The position numbers were made by a program, and so were the translations under genes. DNA of 64,000 nt. Source: Leptolyngbya sp. SIOISBB. Lineage in GTDB: Bacteria > Cyanobacteriota > Cyanobacteriia > Phormidesmidales > Phormidesmidaceae. Where the stretch lies: assembly GCA_010671905.1 (NCBI GenBank), contig JAAHII010000001.1, positions 1,798,001 to 1,862,000 of the forward strand, in the 5' to 3' direction. The notes beneath the pieces were generated by a model. The model did no database searches and had not been told where the DNA came from. It saw only the letters and a list, made by a program, of their open reading frames with translations. Shown piece by piece: positions 1 through 11,923 of this stretch (its first letter is position 1; the number at the start of each line of letters is the position of its first letter).

Positions 1-1368
<1,368 letters not shown>

Positions 1369-1997
1369 ACATAACCGAAAAGTTGACCCTGAATACTCTT
1401 CAGTATCCAGAATCTTTATCAATACTCCGCTAGACACTTCGTGAAAAGTATGCTAACTTAGTATCAATTTAATTCTTTGACAGGAACCTATTTAGGTCTC
1501 TGGCTTTCAATATCAATTGTCGAGGTCCTCACTTCAAGACTCGGCACCGCTTCGTGCCGAACCCCTTCAGCGCTTTACCAATATAACGATACTGGCAAAC
1601 ACTGTCAAGCAATCCTTCCAATGAATTTCGGATGCCGTGAAACTGCCAGCGGGTAAGGGCTTCGGCACAAGTCACAAGGCCATCGCTCTGAAATAAGGAA
1701 AATCTTTTTGTGGAAAAGCAAGGCTTTCTCGGATGCTTTCGCATGCGGGAGCATTCCATTCTGGTGCTTCCCTTAAGTCGTTTAGGTTAGGACCAGGGAC
1801 TAAGTTCAGCGAAATCATGCGGGTCTTGAATAACGAATCTCCACATTTGGCGTTTCTTTTTGAGGAAACATTAAAACTGGGCTAGATATAGTGAGATTGA
1901 TGGGCTACTCTATGGGCATCTCAAGCATGCTCACGTTCTAGGATGGAACGAAGCAATGCTTTTGCAGTAACTTTGTACTGACGCCAGGATTGGGCCT
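1369..1997. other. Divergent intergenic region between 16S rRNA and dnaE
   Basis: No gene is supported here. The stretch must carry the rRNA operon leader and promoter (minus strand) and the dnaE promoter (plus strand), but no clear -35/-10 pair could be chosen by eye. A perfect 7-bp hairpin lies at 1541-1560 (TCGGCAC / GTGCCGA, six-base loop), inside the rRNA leader if transcription starts farther right. Short open frames here have no recognisable family. Confidence 0.6.
1541..1560 (-). promoter_or_regulatory. Hairpin in putative rRNA leader
   Basis: Perfect inverted repeat TCGGCAC-N6-GTGCCGA about 170 bases upstream of the 16S 5' end. There is no T-run on either side, so it does not look like a terminator. 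It could be part of the leader RNA processing stem. That role is inferred only. Confidence 0.35.
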
Positions 1998-4900
1998 ATG
2001 TCGTTTGTTGGTCTGCATATTCACAGTGACTACAGCTTGTTGGATGGGGCGAGTCAGTTGCCGCAACTGGTAGAGCAAGCTAAGACACTGGATATGCCTG
2101 CGATCGCTCTCACCGACCACGGCGTCATGTACGGCGCGATCGAACTCATCAAGGTCTGTAAGAAAGCTGGCATCAAGCCCATCATTGGCAACGAGATGTA
2201 CTTGATTAACGGGGACATAGAGAAGCAACAACGGCGTCCCCGTTATCACCAGGTGATTTTGGCGAAGAATACCCAGGGCTACAAGAACCTGGTCAAGCTG
2301 ACGACGCTTTCTCATTTGGATGGGATGCAAGGACGGGGGATCTTTTCACGGCCCTGTATCAACAAAGACCTATTGAAAAAATATAAGGAAGGGCTGATTG
2401 TCACGAGTGCTTGCTTAGGGGGTGAAGTAGCCCAAGCCATTTTGCAAAAGCGTCCTGAGATCGCCCGGCGAGAGGCTCAGTGGTACAAAGACGTTTTCGG
2501 CGATGACTATTATCTGGAGATTCAAGATCATGGATCGCCAGAAGACCGTATCGTGAATGTCGAAGTGGTTAAAATCGCCCGCGAGCTAGACATCAAGATT
2601 ATCTGCACCAACGATTCTCACTTCATCTCTTGTTTAGATGTGGAAGCCCACGATGCGTTGTTGTGCATTCAGACTGGGAAGCTGGTGACGGAAGACAAGC
2701 GATTGCGGTATAGCGGGACGGAATATCTGAAGTCTGCTGACGAGATGCGGCAACTGTTTCGGGATCACTTGTCGGATGAGGTGATTGAGGAATCGATTCA
2801 GACCACTTTAGAGATCGCCGAGAAGATAGAAGAATATACCGGGATCCTGGGTCAGCCACGAATTCCCGACTTTCCAATTCCCAAGGAATTCGACGGGGCC
2901 GAAGATTACATGGCCCATGTTGCCCGCGAGGGTTTAGTGCAGCGGATGAAGGCGGTAAGTTATGAGGCGATTGAGCAGGAGTACCGCGATCGCCTCGAAT
3001 ACGAAATTGAAATGATGATTCAGATGGGTTTCCCTACCTACTTTTTGGTGGTGTGGGACTACATTCGCTTCGCACGGGAAAACAACATCCCGGTCGGACC
3101 CGGGCGGGGCTCGGCAGCAGGGTCGTTGGTGGCCTACGCGATGGGCATCACAAATATTGATCCAGTTCACCACGGCTTACTGTTTGAGCGGTTTCTGAAT
3201 CCGGAGCGGAAGTCAATGCCTGATATTGACACAGACTTCTGCATCGAACGGCGGGATGAAGTCATCGATTATGTTACGGAGAAGTACGGCAAAGAGCGAG
3301 TGGCGCAGATCATCACGTTCAACCGGATGACGTCCAAAGCAGTTCTAAAGGATGTGGCACGAGTCCTGAACATTCCCTATGCGGAATCAGATCGTATGGC
3401 CAAACTGATCCCCGTGTCGCGCGGCAAGCCGACCAAGCTCAAAGTCATGGTGTCGGACGAGACGCCCGCCCCCGAATTCAAAGAGCGCTATGACAAAGAT
3501 CCACAGGTACAGCGCTGGCTGGACATGGCCATGCGGATTGAGGGGATGAACAAAACCTTTGGGGTTCACGCGGCGGGAGTGGTGATTTCTAAAGATCCTT
3601 TAGACGAAATCGTGCCCTTGCAGCGAAACAATGATGGGCAAGTGATCACGCAGTACTACATGGAAGACGTGGAAGCACTGGGCCTCTTGAAAATGGACTT
3701 TTTGGGTCTGCGCAACCTGACGATGATTCACCGGGCGGTGGAATTGGTCGAGGCCGGTAAAGGGGAAGTCCTGGATATGGACGACTTGCCGATGGATGAT
3801 CCGGCGACCTTTAAGCTTCTTGAAAAAGGAGACTTAGGAGGTGTCTTCCAACTGGAGTCTTCGGGCATGCGGCAAATTGTGAGAGATTTGAAGCCCTCCG
3901 GTTTAGAAGATATTTCGTCGGTACTGGCCCTATATCGACCCGGACCGCTCGATGCCGGTCTAATTCCTAAGTTCATCAACCGGAAGCATGGGCGCGAGAA
4001 GATTGATTTTGCTGACAAAATTCTGGAACCGATTCTGAGCGAGACGTACGGAATCATGGTCTATCAGGAACAGATCATGAAAATTGCCCAGGATATGGCG
4101 GGTTATTCGCTGGGGCAAGCGGATCTGTTGCGGCGGGCGATGGGTAAAAAGAAAGTCTCTGAAATGGAGAAGCATAAGGGGCAATTCATCGAAGGATCAA
4201 TGGAGAAAGGCGTACCGAAAAAGGTCGTGGAAGCACTCTGGGATCAGATGGTGAAGTTTGCCGAATACTGCTTCAACAAATCGCACTCCACGGCCTACGG
4301 ATTTGTCACGTTTCAGACGGCCTATCTCAAGGCCAATTATCCCGTCGAGTATATGGCGGCGCTGCTGACCTCCAACAGTGGAGATCAGGACAAAGTGCAG
4401 ATGCATATTGCGAACTGCATCAGCATGGGCATTGAAGTGCTACCGCCCAATGTTAATGAGTCGCGGGTGGACTTTACACCGAAGGGGCAGCAGATTTTGT
4501 TTGGCCTATCAGCGGTACGCAACTTAGGGCAAGGAGCTATTGAGTGCATTTTAGAAAGTCGTGATGAAGACGGGCCGTTCAAGTCTTTAGCCGAGTTATG
4601 CGATCGCGTTGATATGCGAACAGTCAACCGACGCGCCTTGGAAGCGCTGATTCTCAGTGGGGCATTTGACCCAATTGACCCGAATCGTAATCAGCTCATG
4701 CATGATTTGGAACTGGTGCTGGAATGGGCGCAGAGTCGCGCCAAAGATCGGGAAATTGGTCAGGGTAATTTGCTGGATATGCTCGGTGGCGGTGCAGACA
4801 CCTCTGAAGCCGCGCCCATGGGAAGCTTTGAAAGTGCCCCCAAGGCTCCTCCAGTAGACGATTTTGAACCCCAAGATAAGCTCAAGCAGGAGAAAGAGCT

Positions 4901-5513
4901 ATTGGGCTTCTATATTTCTGATCATCCTTTGAAGTCAGTGCAAAAGTCGGCTCGGATCCTGGCTCCGGTAAATTTAGGCGAGCTAGAGGGATTGCCGGAG
5001 AATATGACGTTGAGCGCGATCGCCATGTTAGCCAACGTCAAGCCCATCATTACTAAAAAGGGTGATCGCATGGCGATTGTGCTGCTGGAAGATCTCTCGG
5101 GCAGCGTCGAAGGAGTGGTTTTCCCCCGGTCTTACGAGCGGATTGGGCAATATATTGAGCCGGATGCGCGACTAATGGTGTGGGGTAAGTGCGATCGCCG
5201 CGACGACCAAATCCAGTTCATCGTCGATGATGCGGAACCGATTGAAGATGTACAGATGATAATGGTGGATTTAGATCCCAACATTGCGGCTGACATTGAA
5301 CAACAGCATCGCCTACGCAACATCATTCGCAATAACCAAGGTGATGATCCTAAATATGCCAGAGTGCCGGTAATTGCCGTGATTGGCAAAGCCGATCAGC
5401 GACAAGTCGTACGGCTGGGAGCCCAGTTTCGCGTGAAGGATGCCGAAGCAGTGATCTCAGCGCTGGCCCGAGCCGACTTCAAAGCGCGTACTAGTCCACT
5501 CATTACCGCTTAA
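1998..5513 (+). CDS. dnaE: DNA polymerase III subunit alpha, unsplit and intein-free
   Basis: Replicative DNA polymerase III catalytic subunit, 1171 aa, full length for the family. Residues about 4-210 are the PHP domain ([14 protein letters not shown] near the start). The C-family polymerase core follows, with the catalytic PDIDTDF motif at about 408-414. Then come the helix-hairpin-helix region and an OB-fold near 985-1070. In many cyanobacteria dnaE is split in two by a trans-splicing intein placed before the Cys of the CFNKSH motif. Here that site (Tyr757/Cys758, base 4269) is uninterrupted and the gene is one frame. A weak AGGA lies upstream of the ATG. Confidence 0.97.
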   Translation: MSFVGLHIHSDYSLLDGASQLPQLVEQAKTLDMPAIALTDHGVMYGAIELIKVCKKAGIKPIIGNEMYLINGDIEKQQRRPRYHQVILAKNTQGYKNLVKLTTLSHLDGMQGRGIFSRPCINKDLLKKYKEGLIVTSACLGGEVAQAILQKRPEIARREAQWYKDVFGDDYYLEIQDHGSPEDRIVNVEVVKIARELDIKIICTNDSHFISCLDVEAHDALLCIQTGKLVTEDKRLRYSGTEYLKSADEMRQLFRDHLSDEVIEESIQTTLEIAEKIEEYTGILGQPRIPDFPIPKEFDGAEDYMAHVAREGLVQRMKAVSYEAIEQEYRDRLEYEIEMMIQMGFPTYFLVVWDYIRFARENNIPVGPGRGSAAGSLVAYAMGITNIDPVHHGLLFERFLNPERKSMPDIDTDFCIERRDEVIDYVTEKYGKERVAQIITFNRMTSKAVLKDVARVLNIPYAESDRMAKLIPVSRGKPTKLKVMVSDETPAPEFKERYDKDPQVQRWLDMAMRIEGMNKTFGVHAAGVVISKDPLDEIVPLQRNNDGQVITQYYMEDVEALGLLKMDFLGLRNLTMIHRAVELVEAGKGEVLDMDDLPMDDPATFKLLEKGDLGGVFQLESSGMRQIVRDLKPSGLEDISSVLALYRPGPLDAGLIPKFINRKHGREKIDFADKILEPILSETYGIMVYQEQIMKIAQDMAGYSLGQADLLRRAMGKKKVSEMEKHKGQFIEGSMEKGVPKKVVEALWDQMVKFAEYCFNKSHSTAYGFVTFQTAYLKANYPVEYMAALLTSNSGDQDKVQMHIANCISMGIEVLPPNVNESRVDFTPKGQQILFGLSAVRNLGQGAIECILESRDEDGPFKSLAELCDRVDMRTVNRRALEALILSGAFDPIDPNRNQLMHDLELVLEWAQSRAKDREIGQGNLLDMLGGGADTSEAAPMGSFESAPKAPPVDDFEPQDKLKQEKELLGFYISDHPLKSVQKSARILAPVNLGELEGLPENMTLSAIAMLANVKPIITKKGDRMAIVLLEDLSGSVEGVVFPRSYERIGQYIEPDARLMVWGKCDRRDDQIQFIVDDAEPIEDVQMIMVDLDPNIAADIEQQHRLRNIIRNNQGDDPKYARVPVIAVIGKADQRQVVRLGAQFRVKDAEAVISALARADFKARTSPLITA

Positions 5514-5752
5514 AGAACTCACAAGGAAAGCCTCGTCCAGTAGCTAATCCAGATTGCCGAATACTCAAAAATCTGACGTAACGTATTCGGAAACCTTTAA
5601 CTGCAGCGTTCCCGATAGGTTTTATGCTGAGTTCAGAGTCCCAAAGGCCAACAACAAACGCATGAATGATCGCGCCTCTCAGTTTTCCCCAGACAAGTCT
5701 CTATTAACAGCAGCCGTAGCTAGCTTCATGGGTTAGCTAAGGAGACGTGGGA
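5514..5752. other. Intergenic region dnaE-GMC oxidoreductase
   Basis: Nothing with a recognisable family. The only clear element is a strong ribosome binding site AAGGAG at 5739-5744, eight bases before the ATG at 5753. Confidence 0.5.
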
Positions 5753-7417
5753 ATGCATATTCATACAACAGCGGCACCTTACGATGCGATCGTGGTGGGG
5801 TCGGGCGCGAATGGGGGCATTGCCGCCCAAGAGTTAGGCGAACGCGGATTACGAGTGTTGGTCCTCGAAGCGGGCCGAGATATCGATCCCAAAAAAGACC
5901 AACATAATCCAGCCCGAGACATGGCGCGACGGGTCGTCAACATCACCACCCGCAAGCATACCCATCAAGCCACTCACCCTGGTTACTGGAAAGCGAACCC
6001 TGACTTTTTTGTCGATGAGCGCGAGCATCCCTACACAACGCCGGAACACAAACCTTTTTACTGGATTCGGGGGCGGCAAGTTGGCGGCCGCAGCCATACG
6101 TGGGGCGGCATCACCCTACGGCTATCGGATTATGAATTTAAAGCGGCTCAGCGCGATGGCTATGGGGAAAACTGGCCGATCACCCATGCTGACCTGGCTC
6201 CCTATTACGCTCAGCTAGAAACGTTTTTTCAAGTCCGGGGAGCACGGGACGGGTTGGCGCAATTGCCCGATGGTAATTATCTGCCACCGACACCGTTCAC
6301 GCCAGCAGAAGCTGACTGGCAAACCCTCATTAGTGACCACTGGACAGATCGGCAACTGATTCATTCACGGGGATTTACGCTGCATCGCCCCACTGCAGAA
6401 CAGCCCTGGTCACGGGCAGCGAGTCCAGGATCTTCACTCAAAGCAGCTTTAGCCACGGGTAATGTCGAGCTACGCCCGAACTCGGTGGTCAGTCATTTGA
6501 TGTTTGACGCCGATAAGCACCAGGCTAGTGGCGTCGCATTTGTCGATCGCCTGACCCAGACCGCCCACGAAGTCAGGGGGAGCATTGTCGTTTTATGTGC
6601 ATCAGCGATCGAGTCCGTCAGGATTTTGCTGCATTCCACTGCCGAGCATCAGCCCCACGGCTTACCAAACGAGTCTGGCATTTTGGGCCGTTATCTAATG
6701 GATCACATTTCCACAACGCAATTTTTCTGGTTGCCAGGCATCCCCGAACCCAAAGACTCGTTTCCGCTATCGGGTAGCGAAAGCTTCTTTATCCCGCGCT
6801 TCTGTAATCTGAAAGCGCCACAAACCGAGTCATTCCTAAGAGGTTACGGTTTGTGGGGCGGCATTCAGCGGATTGCGGTGCCGCCAGTACTCCACAAGGT
6901 GGGTGAAGGGGCAATCGGATTTCTGATTGGCCATGGCGAGGTGTTACCCCGTCGGGAAAATCAAGTCAGTCTCAACACCAACACGACAGATGCTTGGGGT
7001 ATTCCCGCAGCCCATATTGACTGTGCTTGGTCAGACAATGAGCAGCAAATGGTGGCTCATATGCGACAAGAAATTGAAGCGACGGTGGCGGCAGCGGGGG
7101 GTGAATGTCATGCCCTTACAGATTTATTCCATATGCCCGCGATCGCCCCAATGATGCGCCGGGTAGAGAAGCAACTGACCCCCGCCGCACCTCCCGGCTA
7201 CTACATTCATGAAGTAGGTGGAGCACGCATGGGCAGCTCACCGCAAAATTCTGTGGTCAACGCCGACAATCAATGTTGGGAAGCCTCCAATGTACTCGTG
7301 ACCGATGGCGCTTGCTGGACCTCGTCTGGGTGGCAAAGTCCCACACTGACAGAGATGGCGATTACAGCTCGGGCCTGCGATCTCATCGCCCAAAAACTGC
7401 GCCAAGGGAATCTCTAG
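5753..7417 (+). CDS. GMC family oxidoreductase
   Basis: FAD-dependent glucose-methanol-choline type oxidoreductase, 554 aa. The N-terminal Rossmann FAD site is DAIVVGSGANGGIAAQEL, ending in LVLEAG. The family's second FAD-contact region is VGGRSHTWGGI. The C-terminal GMC domain contains HEVGGARMG and DGACWTSSGWQSPTLTEMA. The substrate cannot be read from sequence. A GTG six bases upstream is in frame, but the AAGGAG at 5739-5744 is properly spaced only for the ATG at 5753. The stop lies 14 bp before the left end of an insertion sequence, so the gene escaped disruption. Confidence 0.9.
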   Translation: MHIHTTAAPYDAIVVGSGANGGIAAQELGERGLRVLVLEAGRDIDPKKDQHNPARDMARRVVNITTRKHTHQATHPGYWKANPDFFVDEREHPYTTPEHKPFYWIRGRQVGGRSHTWGGITLRLSDYEFKAAQRDGYGENWPITHADLAPYYAQLETFFQVRGARDGLAQLPDGNYLPPTPFTPAEADWQTLISDHWTDRQLIHSRGFTLHRPTAEQPWSRAASPGSSLKAALATGNVELRPNSVVSHLMFDADKHQASGVAFVDRLTQTAHEVRGSIVVLCASAIESVRILLHSTAEHQPHGLPNESGILGRYLMDHISTTQFFWLPGIPEPKDSFPLSGSESFFIPRFCNLKAPQTESFLRGYGLWGGIQRIAVPPVLHKVGEGAIGFLIGHGEVLPRRENQVSLNTNTTDAWGIPAAHIDCAWSDNEQQMVAHMRQEIEATVAAAGGECHALTDLFHMPAIAPMMRRVEKQLTPAAPPGYYIHEVGGARMGSSPQNSVVNADNQCWEASNVLVTDGACWTSSGWQSPTLTEMAITARACDLIAQKLRQGNL

Positions 7418-7422
7418 AGTGC

Positions 7423-7431
7423 CAACTCAAC
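7423..7431 (+). repeat. Target-site duplication, left copy
   Basis: CAACTCAAC, identical to 8753-8761 and directly abutting the left inverted repeat of the insertion sequence. Confidence 0.8.
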
Positions 7432-8752
7432 CTCAACGGGTGACAACCCAGCTAGAAAGCTTTCTGCATGAGGGACAGAGCCTGGAGGCCGCGCTGAAAA
7501 AAGAGCCGTTTATGGGGCTTGAGGGCCATCAGTTGCTCAGCCCAGGGATACCAAAGTTCCATGGCATAAGTCCAGCGTTGGCCATAGAGCCCTAAACTAA
7601 ACTCGCTCTGTCGCAACGTTTTATCCTGGTGTTCTTGGAGACGTCCGGCATAGTGGTCTATCCGTAATTGCCGCAACCATTGTCCGTGGAACGTCGCCAG
7701 TGTGTAGGCGAGGGCCATGAGCAACACCAACGCCAAAAATCGCTGGTCATTCACCTGAGTAGCCTCCAGGTTGTAACCGCCCGTTTTGCAGTCTTTGAAG
7801 AGTTGTTCGATGCCCCAGCGACAGCGATAAATCGCCATCACCCGTTTGACCTCCGACAAATTTGTCAAGATATACCAGGGGTCTTTGGGGCCTTTGCCGC
7901 GATATTGACGCTTCCAATAAATGGCTACATTGAACGGACCTAATCCATCGCCTTTATTGCAGGCCACACCGGGGTAAAACTGCGTCATGCCAGGGCAAAT
8001 TTCGAGGTCTCTCACCCCTTGGTACTCGGTCTCGCCTGCGACTTGAAAGTGCAAGTCTTTCTTTTGCCTGAGGACAAAGGCCACGCCTCTAGAATCGAGC
8101 CACTCAGCCAATTTGGGACTGTGAAACTCGCGGTCTCCGAGCACTAGGACGGGGTAATTCTTGAAGAGCGGCAAGACGGTTTTGAGCAACCGTTGCTGGG
8201 TTCTGAGGTCACTATTGCCGTGCTGCGGTAAGACCTCCCAATAGAGGGGCAGGGCATGGGTGCCCCAGACCAGAGACACCATAAAAACGTTGCGCTGTTG
8301 CCACTGGGTGCGGTCGATCGCCACGAGCCAATAGCCGAATTTGTGATGCTTCAACTTTCGCAACCGTCGGCGTTGCGTCCGATTCAACTGCCGCCCGGTT
8401 TGCCTTTGGCGAATCCAGTACTTCAGCAGCGGAAACCAGAGCAGCTTGACACTCAATTGCGGCAGGACTAAAAAGCGTTGTAAGTGGCGTTGCCGACTCT
8501 GGTAGTGAATCGGTTGGGGAAACACACTGGCGAGAGTCGAAAGCTTGACTTGACGATGAACTTGTAGCAATAACAACAGCAATTGCAAGGTGAGATACTG
8601 GGTCTCGCTCAGGTGAGCACGGAGCGTCGTTTGGTAGAATGCAGGCAACATATTTTGTTTGGGGAGGCCTAGAAGCTTCCCTGTTTTTTTGCCTGACTAT
8701 TCTCTCAAAGCCTTGTCCGCTAAGACCTCAAGCCCCTTTGTCACCCGCTCAG
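7432..8752 (-). mobile_element. IS4-type insertion sequence, complete
   Basis: Element of 1321 bp bounded by 15-bp imperfect terminal inverted repeats. The left end, 7432-7446, reads CTCAACGGGTGACAA. The right end, 8738-8752 read inwards, is CTGAGCGGGTGACAA, so 13 of 15 match. It is flanked by a 9-bp direct repeat CAACTCAAC (7423-7431 and 8753-8761). It holds one intact transposase gene on the minus strand. The matched ends, intact transposase and perfect duplication suggest a fairly recent insertion. Confidence 0.88.
7452..8651 (-). CDS. IS4-like DDE transposase
   Basis: Transposase of 399 aa that cuts and joins the ends of the surrounding element. The DDE catalytic residues fit the IS4 arrangement: first Asp in VAIDRTQW, second Asp in LVLGDREFHS, and Glu in YRCRWGIEQLFKDCK. 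That last segment matches the Y-(2)-R-(3)-E-(6)-K signature of IS4 transposases. The N-terminus is basic and leucine-rich, as expected for the DNA-binding part. The frame is intact, so the protein may be active. The assignment to IS4 rather than a close relative is inferred from the signature. Confidence 0.9.
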   Translation of the reverse strand: MLPAFYQTTLRAHLSETQYLTLQLLLLLLQVHRQVKLSTLASVFPQPIHYQSRQRHLQRFLVLPQLSVKLLWFPLLKYWIRQRQTGRQLNRTQRRRLRKLKHHKFGYWLVAIDRTQWQQRNVFMVSLVWGTHALPLYWEVLPQHGNSDLRTQQRLLKTVLPLFKNYPVLVLGDREFHSPKLAEWLDSRGVAFVLRQKKDLHFQVAGETEYQGVRDLEICPGMTQFYPGVACNKGDGLGPFNVAIYWKRQYRGKGPKDPWYILTNLSEVKRVMAIYRCRWGIEQLFKDCKTGGYNLEATQVNDQRFLALVLLMALAYTLATFHGQWLRQLRIDHYAGRLQEHQDKTLRQSEFSLGLYGQRWTYAMELWYPWAEQLMALKPHKRLFFQRGLQALSLMQKAF

Positions 8753-8761
8753 CAACTCAAC
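8753..8761 (+). repeat. Target-site duplication, right copy
   Basis: CAACTCAAC, the partner of 7423-7431, directly after the right inverted repeat. Confidence 0.8.
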
Positions 8762-8848
8762 AGAAAGTCAACGAAAAGTTATCGCCCCCTTAATCAATTC
8801 TGGTTGGGGGGAAGGCAATCTCACTAAGGCAGTAGACCCGGCAGCAAT

Positions 8849-10219
8849 TTATAGTCGCTTTGCCGTAATCTCCAGCACTTTAGGGCCATCAACGGCAGTG
8901 ACTGTCCATTCGAACTCGTCGTAAAATACCCTGTCACCCGTCACGGGAATTTTTTGCAACTGATGAATTAGAAACCCCGCGAGGGTTTGGTAATCCTCTT
9001 CAACCGGTAACTCAACGCCCAGCAGTTCATTGACCTCTTCGATATAGGTCTGAGCTTGCACCAAAAATGACTGGTCGTCTAAAAGGCTAACCAATACTTC
9101 CACGTCCTCTTCTAGCTCATGGCTGTCACCAATGATTTCTCCGGTCACATCCGCCAAGGTCAATAGGCCAGCGGTGCCACCAAACTCATCCACCACCATC
9201 ACCATTGACTTCCCTGACTTTTGCATGATTTGCAGCAAATCATGGAGCTGGGTAGACTCTGGGACAAAACGGGCTGGACGAATCCAATCATTAATATGAC
9301 TGGCATGGGTCGCCTCGCGTCGGGCTAACGGCCCGACAAGATCTTTGAGCGATAGGATGCCCGACACATCATCCAGCGATTCGCCAATAACGGGAAACTG
9401 TGAATGCCCCGTTTCGACGATCGCATCCAAAGCTTCCTGCAACGTAGCAGTTTTAGACAAGGCTGCAATCTGAGTCCGGGGAATCATCACTTCCCCAGCT
9501 GTCACATCACGAAACTCAAAAACGTTATTCAATAGCTCTCGTTCTTCTTCGTCAAGCCCTGGCGACTCGGTCGAGGTCCGAATGATGAGTTGGAGCTCTT
9601 CTGGCGTGACGCGGCTATACCAACTCTGGTTGCCGGTGTAGCGAATGCCCGTCAGCCGCAACAACCACCAGGTAGACTGATTCAGAATCCACACAAACGG
9701 GGCAAACAACCGAGCCACAGTCAAACTCGGGGGGCCAAACAAGCGTGCCAATTGCTCCGGGTATAGCATGGCAACAGCTTTAGGGCAGAGCTCACCGAGA
9801 ACGATTTGTAAGTAGGCAATCAGGACAAAGGCCAGCAGGATCGCGAGGGAATGGGCGATCGCCCCCAAAAAAGGCATCGTCCAAGACAATTGGTAAAACA
9901 GTTGCAACAGCACTGCCGCAATCGTCGATTCCCCGATCCACCCCAGCGCCAGACTAGACAGGGTAATGCCAATTTGCGTGGTGGATAGAAGCTGATCCAG
10001 GCTGCGCTGAAAGCTCTGCACGGTTCTTGCCTGAATATCACCCGCTTCTGCCAGTTGATTGATGCGCGATCGCCGTACCGATACGATAGAGAATTCTGCC
10101 GCCACAAAAAACGCATTAATGCCAATTAGCCCCAGTACAGATAGCAGACGCGCGGCGATCTCTACCCCAGTCAAATCTGGAGCAGCAACGGGCAGCGGCA
10201 CATCCGTCTGGGCAAGCAT
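8849..10219 (-). CDS. CNNM/CorC-type membrane protein with CBS domains (HlyC/CorC family)
   Basis: Inner-membrane protein of about 456 aa from the chosen ATG. It has an N-terminal DUF21/CNNM region with several hydrophobic helices, a CBS-domain pair starting at EVMIPRTQIAAL, and a C-terminal CorC_HlyC domain ending in the AVDGPKVLEITAKRL segment. Relatives take part in divalent metal (Mg2+ or Co2+) efflux, although they are often labelled hemolysins. An in-frame TTG 78 bases upstream would add 26 residues, but the ATG at 10219 (MLAQTDVPLPV) gives a more typical family start. Confidence 0.87.
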   Translation of the reverse strand: MLAQTDVPLPVAAPDLTGVEIAARLLSVLGLIGINAFFVAAEFSIVSVRRSRINQLAEAGDIQARTVQSFQRSLDQLLSTTQIGITLSSLALGWIGESTIAAVLLQLFYQLSWTMPFLGAIAHSLAILLAFVLIAYLQIVLGELCPKAVAMLYPEQLARLFGPPSLTVARLFAPFVWILNQSTWWLLRLTGIRYTGNQSWYSRVTPEELQLIIRTSTESPGLDEEERELLNNVFEFRDVTAGEVMIPRTQIAALSKTATLQEALDAIVETGHSQFPVIGESLDDVSGILSLKDLVGPLARREATHASHINDWIRPARFVPESTQLHDLLQIMQKSGKSMVMVVDEFGGTAGLLTLADVTGEIIGDSHELEEDVEVLVSLLDDQSFLVQAQTYIEEVNELLGVELPVEEDYQTLAGFLIHQLQKIPVTGDRVFYDEFEWTVTAVDGPKVLEITAKRL

Positions 10220-10436
10220 TATCAGAGATAAGAATGAGTGAGAGTCCAAAAGGCAAACGCAACTCAGCAGCGCAACCGACTCAGTGACAAAGGCCAACCA
10301 ACAGGCCGCTCACTTGAATGAAGCAACTCAAGACAGCAATTCAGTGCAATCCATCTCACGCACTTCATTGGGTACATCGCCTTGGGTACATCGCTTCTTT
10401 GGTGAATCCGTAGTCGTTGGAGAATATCCAGGATGA

Positions 10437-10697
10437 TCACTGATTTCCCGGACTACCAGACATCCGGAGTTTGGCTTCTTCGATAATTTCCTGCTCGTTA
10501 CGGAGCATGGAACCGCTGCCCGCAGCCGGAGATGCCTGGTTAGAGGCAGCACTACTAGTTGGGCGTGCATCCGGTTGTCTGACACCGGTCAGCGCCTGTC
10601 GACCCAGCGCATAGCCCCAAGAAGAACTGACCACTCCAGCCCCCACCATCAGCGCTAACAAGACTGTTGTAAAGGCAACCGCAGGACTGATTCCCAT
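10437..10697 (-). CDS. Small single-pass membrane protein, unknown function
   Basis: A protein of 86 aa with one hydrophobic helix near the N-terminus (AVAFTTVLLALMVGAGVV) and a polar, Ala/Ser/Pro-rich tail ending in a short charged stretch (NEQEIIEEAKLRM). The ATG at 10697 has GGAG about ten bases upstream. A GTG four codons earlier would overlap that site. No family is recognised. It could be a cyanobacterial lineage protein. The composition is consistent with real coding sequence. Confidence 0.55.
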   Translation of the reverse strand: MGISPAVAFTTVLLALMVGAGVVSSSWGYALGRQALTGVRQPDARPTSSAASNQASPAAGSGSMLRNEQEIIEEAKLRMSGSPGNQ

Positions 10698-10911
10698 CCC
10701 ACTAAACACTCCAAGGTATCGTGTCCAAACATCATATGCGGTCTTTCGATTTGCGACCAGTTATGGATGAGAGTTTACAAAAACGCAGCCTCCAGAACCA
10801 CCCTGATGCTTTGCCAATAACTAAGAATTAGAGCTGGTATTTCTGAAGTACTGGTTCAACAAGCCTTGGCAAAGGTAACAACTCTAAAATTAAGGCTTGA
10901 CGCTGCACTAG

Positions 10912-11490
10912 CTAGGGATTCACTTCGAATGTTTGCCAACTTGAGTCCGCTTGCCGATTGTACTGATGACGGTTTTGCGGCTCGCCTCGCAGTTCCAAAT
11001 GGTCTACTCTATCTGGTTCAAAAATGAGGACAGCAAAAGCAGATAACGGCGGTGACTCACTCAAATCCGTTGGGTCGTACCCCATTTGTACTCGGGTCTG
11101 CCCCGGCTCAGGCCAAGCAAACTGTTGACGTCCCCGAGCTGACATTTTTTCCCAGGCGTTCTCTCGGATCTGCGTTGCCTCAAGATCGCGATCTTGAGCA
11201 GTTATGAGGCGCATTTGACCCCCCAGACGAAATTGTTCACGGGTCTGGGTGAAATACCAGCAGAGTTCACCTTCTGACCACTGTGCAATCTGATCAACTT
11301 TGGCACTCCGGCGATCGGTCACAAACAGCAAACTGTTGGTACCAGCCAAAAAGTCACGAAACACGACGGTGCGGTTAGCCGGACGACCATTAGGGCGCAC
11401 CGTCGCCAGTTGCAGATAGCGGCTATCGGCACGGCTGCGGTTACGATGGAGAGCCCGGGCCAAAGGAGATCGCCACGGAGCAAGCGACAT
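10912..11490 (-). CDS. Pyridoxamine 5'-phosphate oxidase-like FMN-binding protein
   Basis: A protein of 192 aa with the split-barrel flavin fold. The start, PLARALHRNRSRADSRYLQLATVRPNGRPANRTVVFRDF, is typical of the Alr4036-type pyridoxamine-phosphate-oxidase-like family in cyanobacteria, as is the later ELCWYFTQTREQFRLGG segment. It is shorter at the C-terminus than true PdxH, so pyridoxamine oxidase activity is not assured. The enzyme probably binds FMN. It stands alone. Confidence 0.8.
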   Translation of the reverse strand: MSLAPWRSPLARALHRNRSRADSRYLQLATVRPNGRPANRTVVFRDFLAGTNSLLFVTDRRSAKVDQIAQWSEGELCWYFTQTREQFRLGGQMRLITAQDRDLEATQIRENAWEKMSARGRQQFAWPEPGQTRVQMGYDPTDLSESPPLSAFAVLIFEPDRVDHLELRGEPQNRHQYNRQADSSWQTFEVNP

Positions 11491-11923
11491 AAAATTACGG
11501 GTAGTTGCGAAACAGTAGAAGCCCGTTCTAGAGGAGCAGAGGTGACATCACTAGAGGTGACAGAGATAATAAAAGCGTTTTCAGTCTACAAAACTCCCTG
11601 TAAAGAAAACAGAAGGTGTCATAATCGACTGAATTTCCGTCATTGAATATGGATATGCTAGGGAATCAAGGCCAAATTTGAGATCTGGCTTAGCATTATA
11701 TTCAAGGGTAATCACCAACTGCATGGCTCACACTTTTCTTTTCACGATTTGGCTGCTTTTGATTGGGCCTTTTCGACGGCCAATGCAACTGACTAGAAAA
11801 ATACAGCAGCTCGGTCATGCGGTTCTTGATTACCGGACAAAAGTTGGGCACTTCCCCTCTGCGCAGCAGCAGTTCACCCTGCAGTTTCCGTCGATCTAAC
11901 ACGATGCCCACAGTGACTTTGCT
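11491..11923. other. Divergent intergenic region
   Basis: No supported gene. It contains a 10-bp direct repeat AGAGGTGACA at 11538-11547 and 11553-11562 (spaced 15 bases start to start), a possible regulator site. The rest has no recognised structure. Confidence 0.45.
11538..11562. repeat. Pair of 10-bp direct repeats
   Basis: AGAGGTGACA occurs twice, 15 bases apart, upstream of both the FMN-binding protein gene (minus) and the antiporter gene (plus). The 15-bp period could let a dimer contact both copies. Function is inferred. Confidence 0.35.

Noticed and set aside
1529-1759. 76-aa minus-strand frame upstream of 16S
   Set aside because: No family, no ribosome binding site, located in the probable rRNA promoter and leader region.
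1369-1997. rRNA promoter -35/-10
   Set aside because: Several TTGA-like hexamers occur, but none has a well-spaced -10 partner.
5554-5736. 60-aa frame between dnaE and the GMC gene
   Set aside because: No recognisable motif, and the strong ribosome binding site nearby belongs to the next gene.
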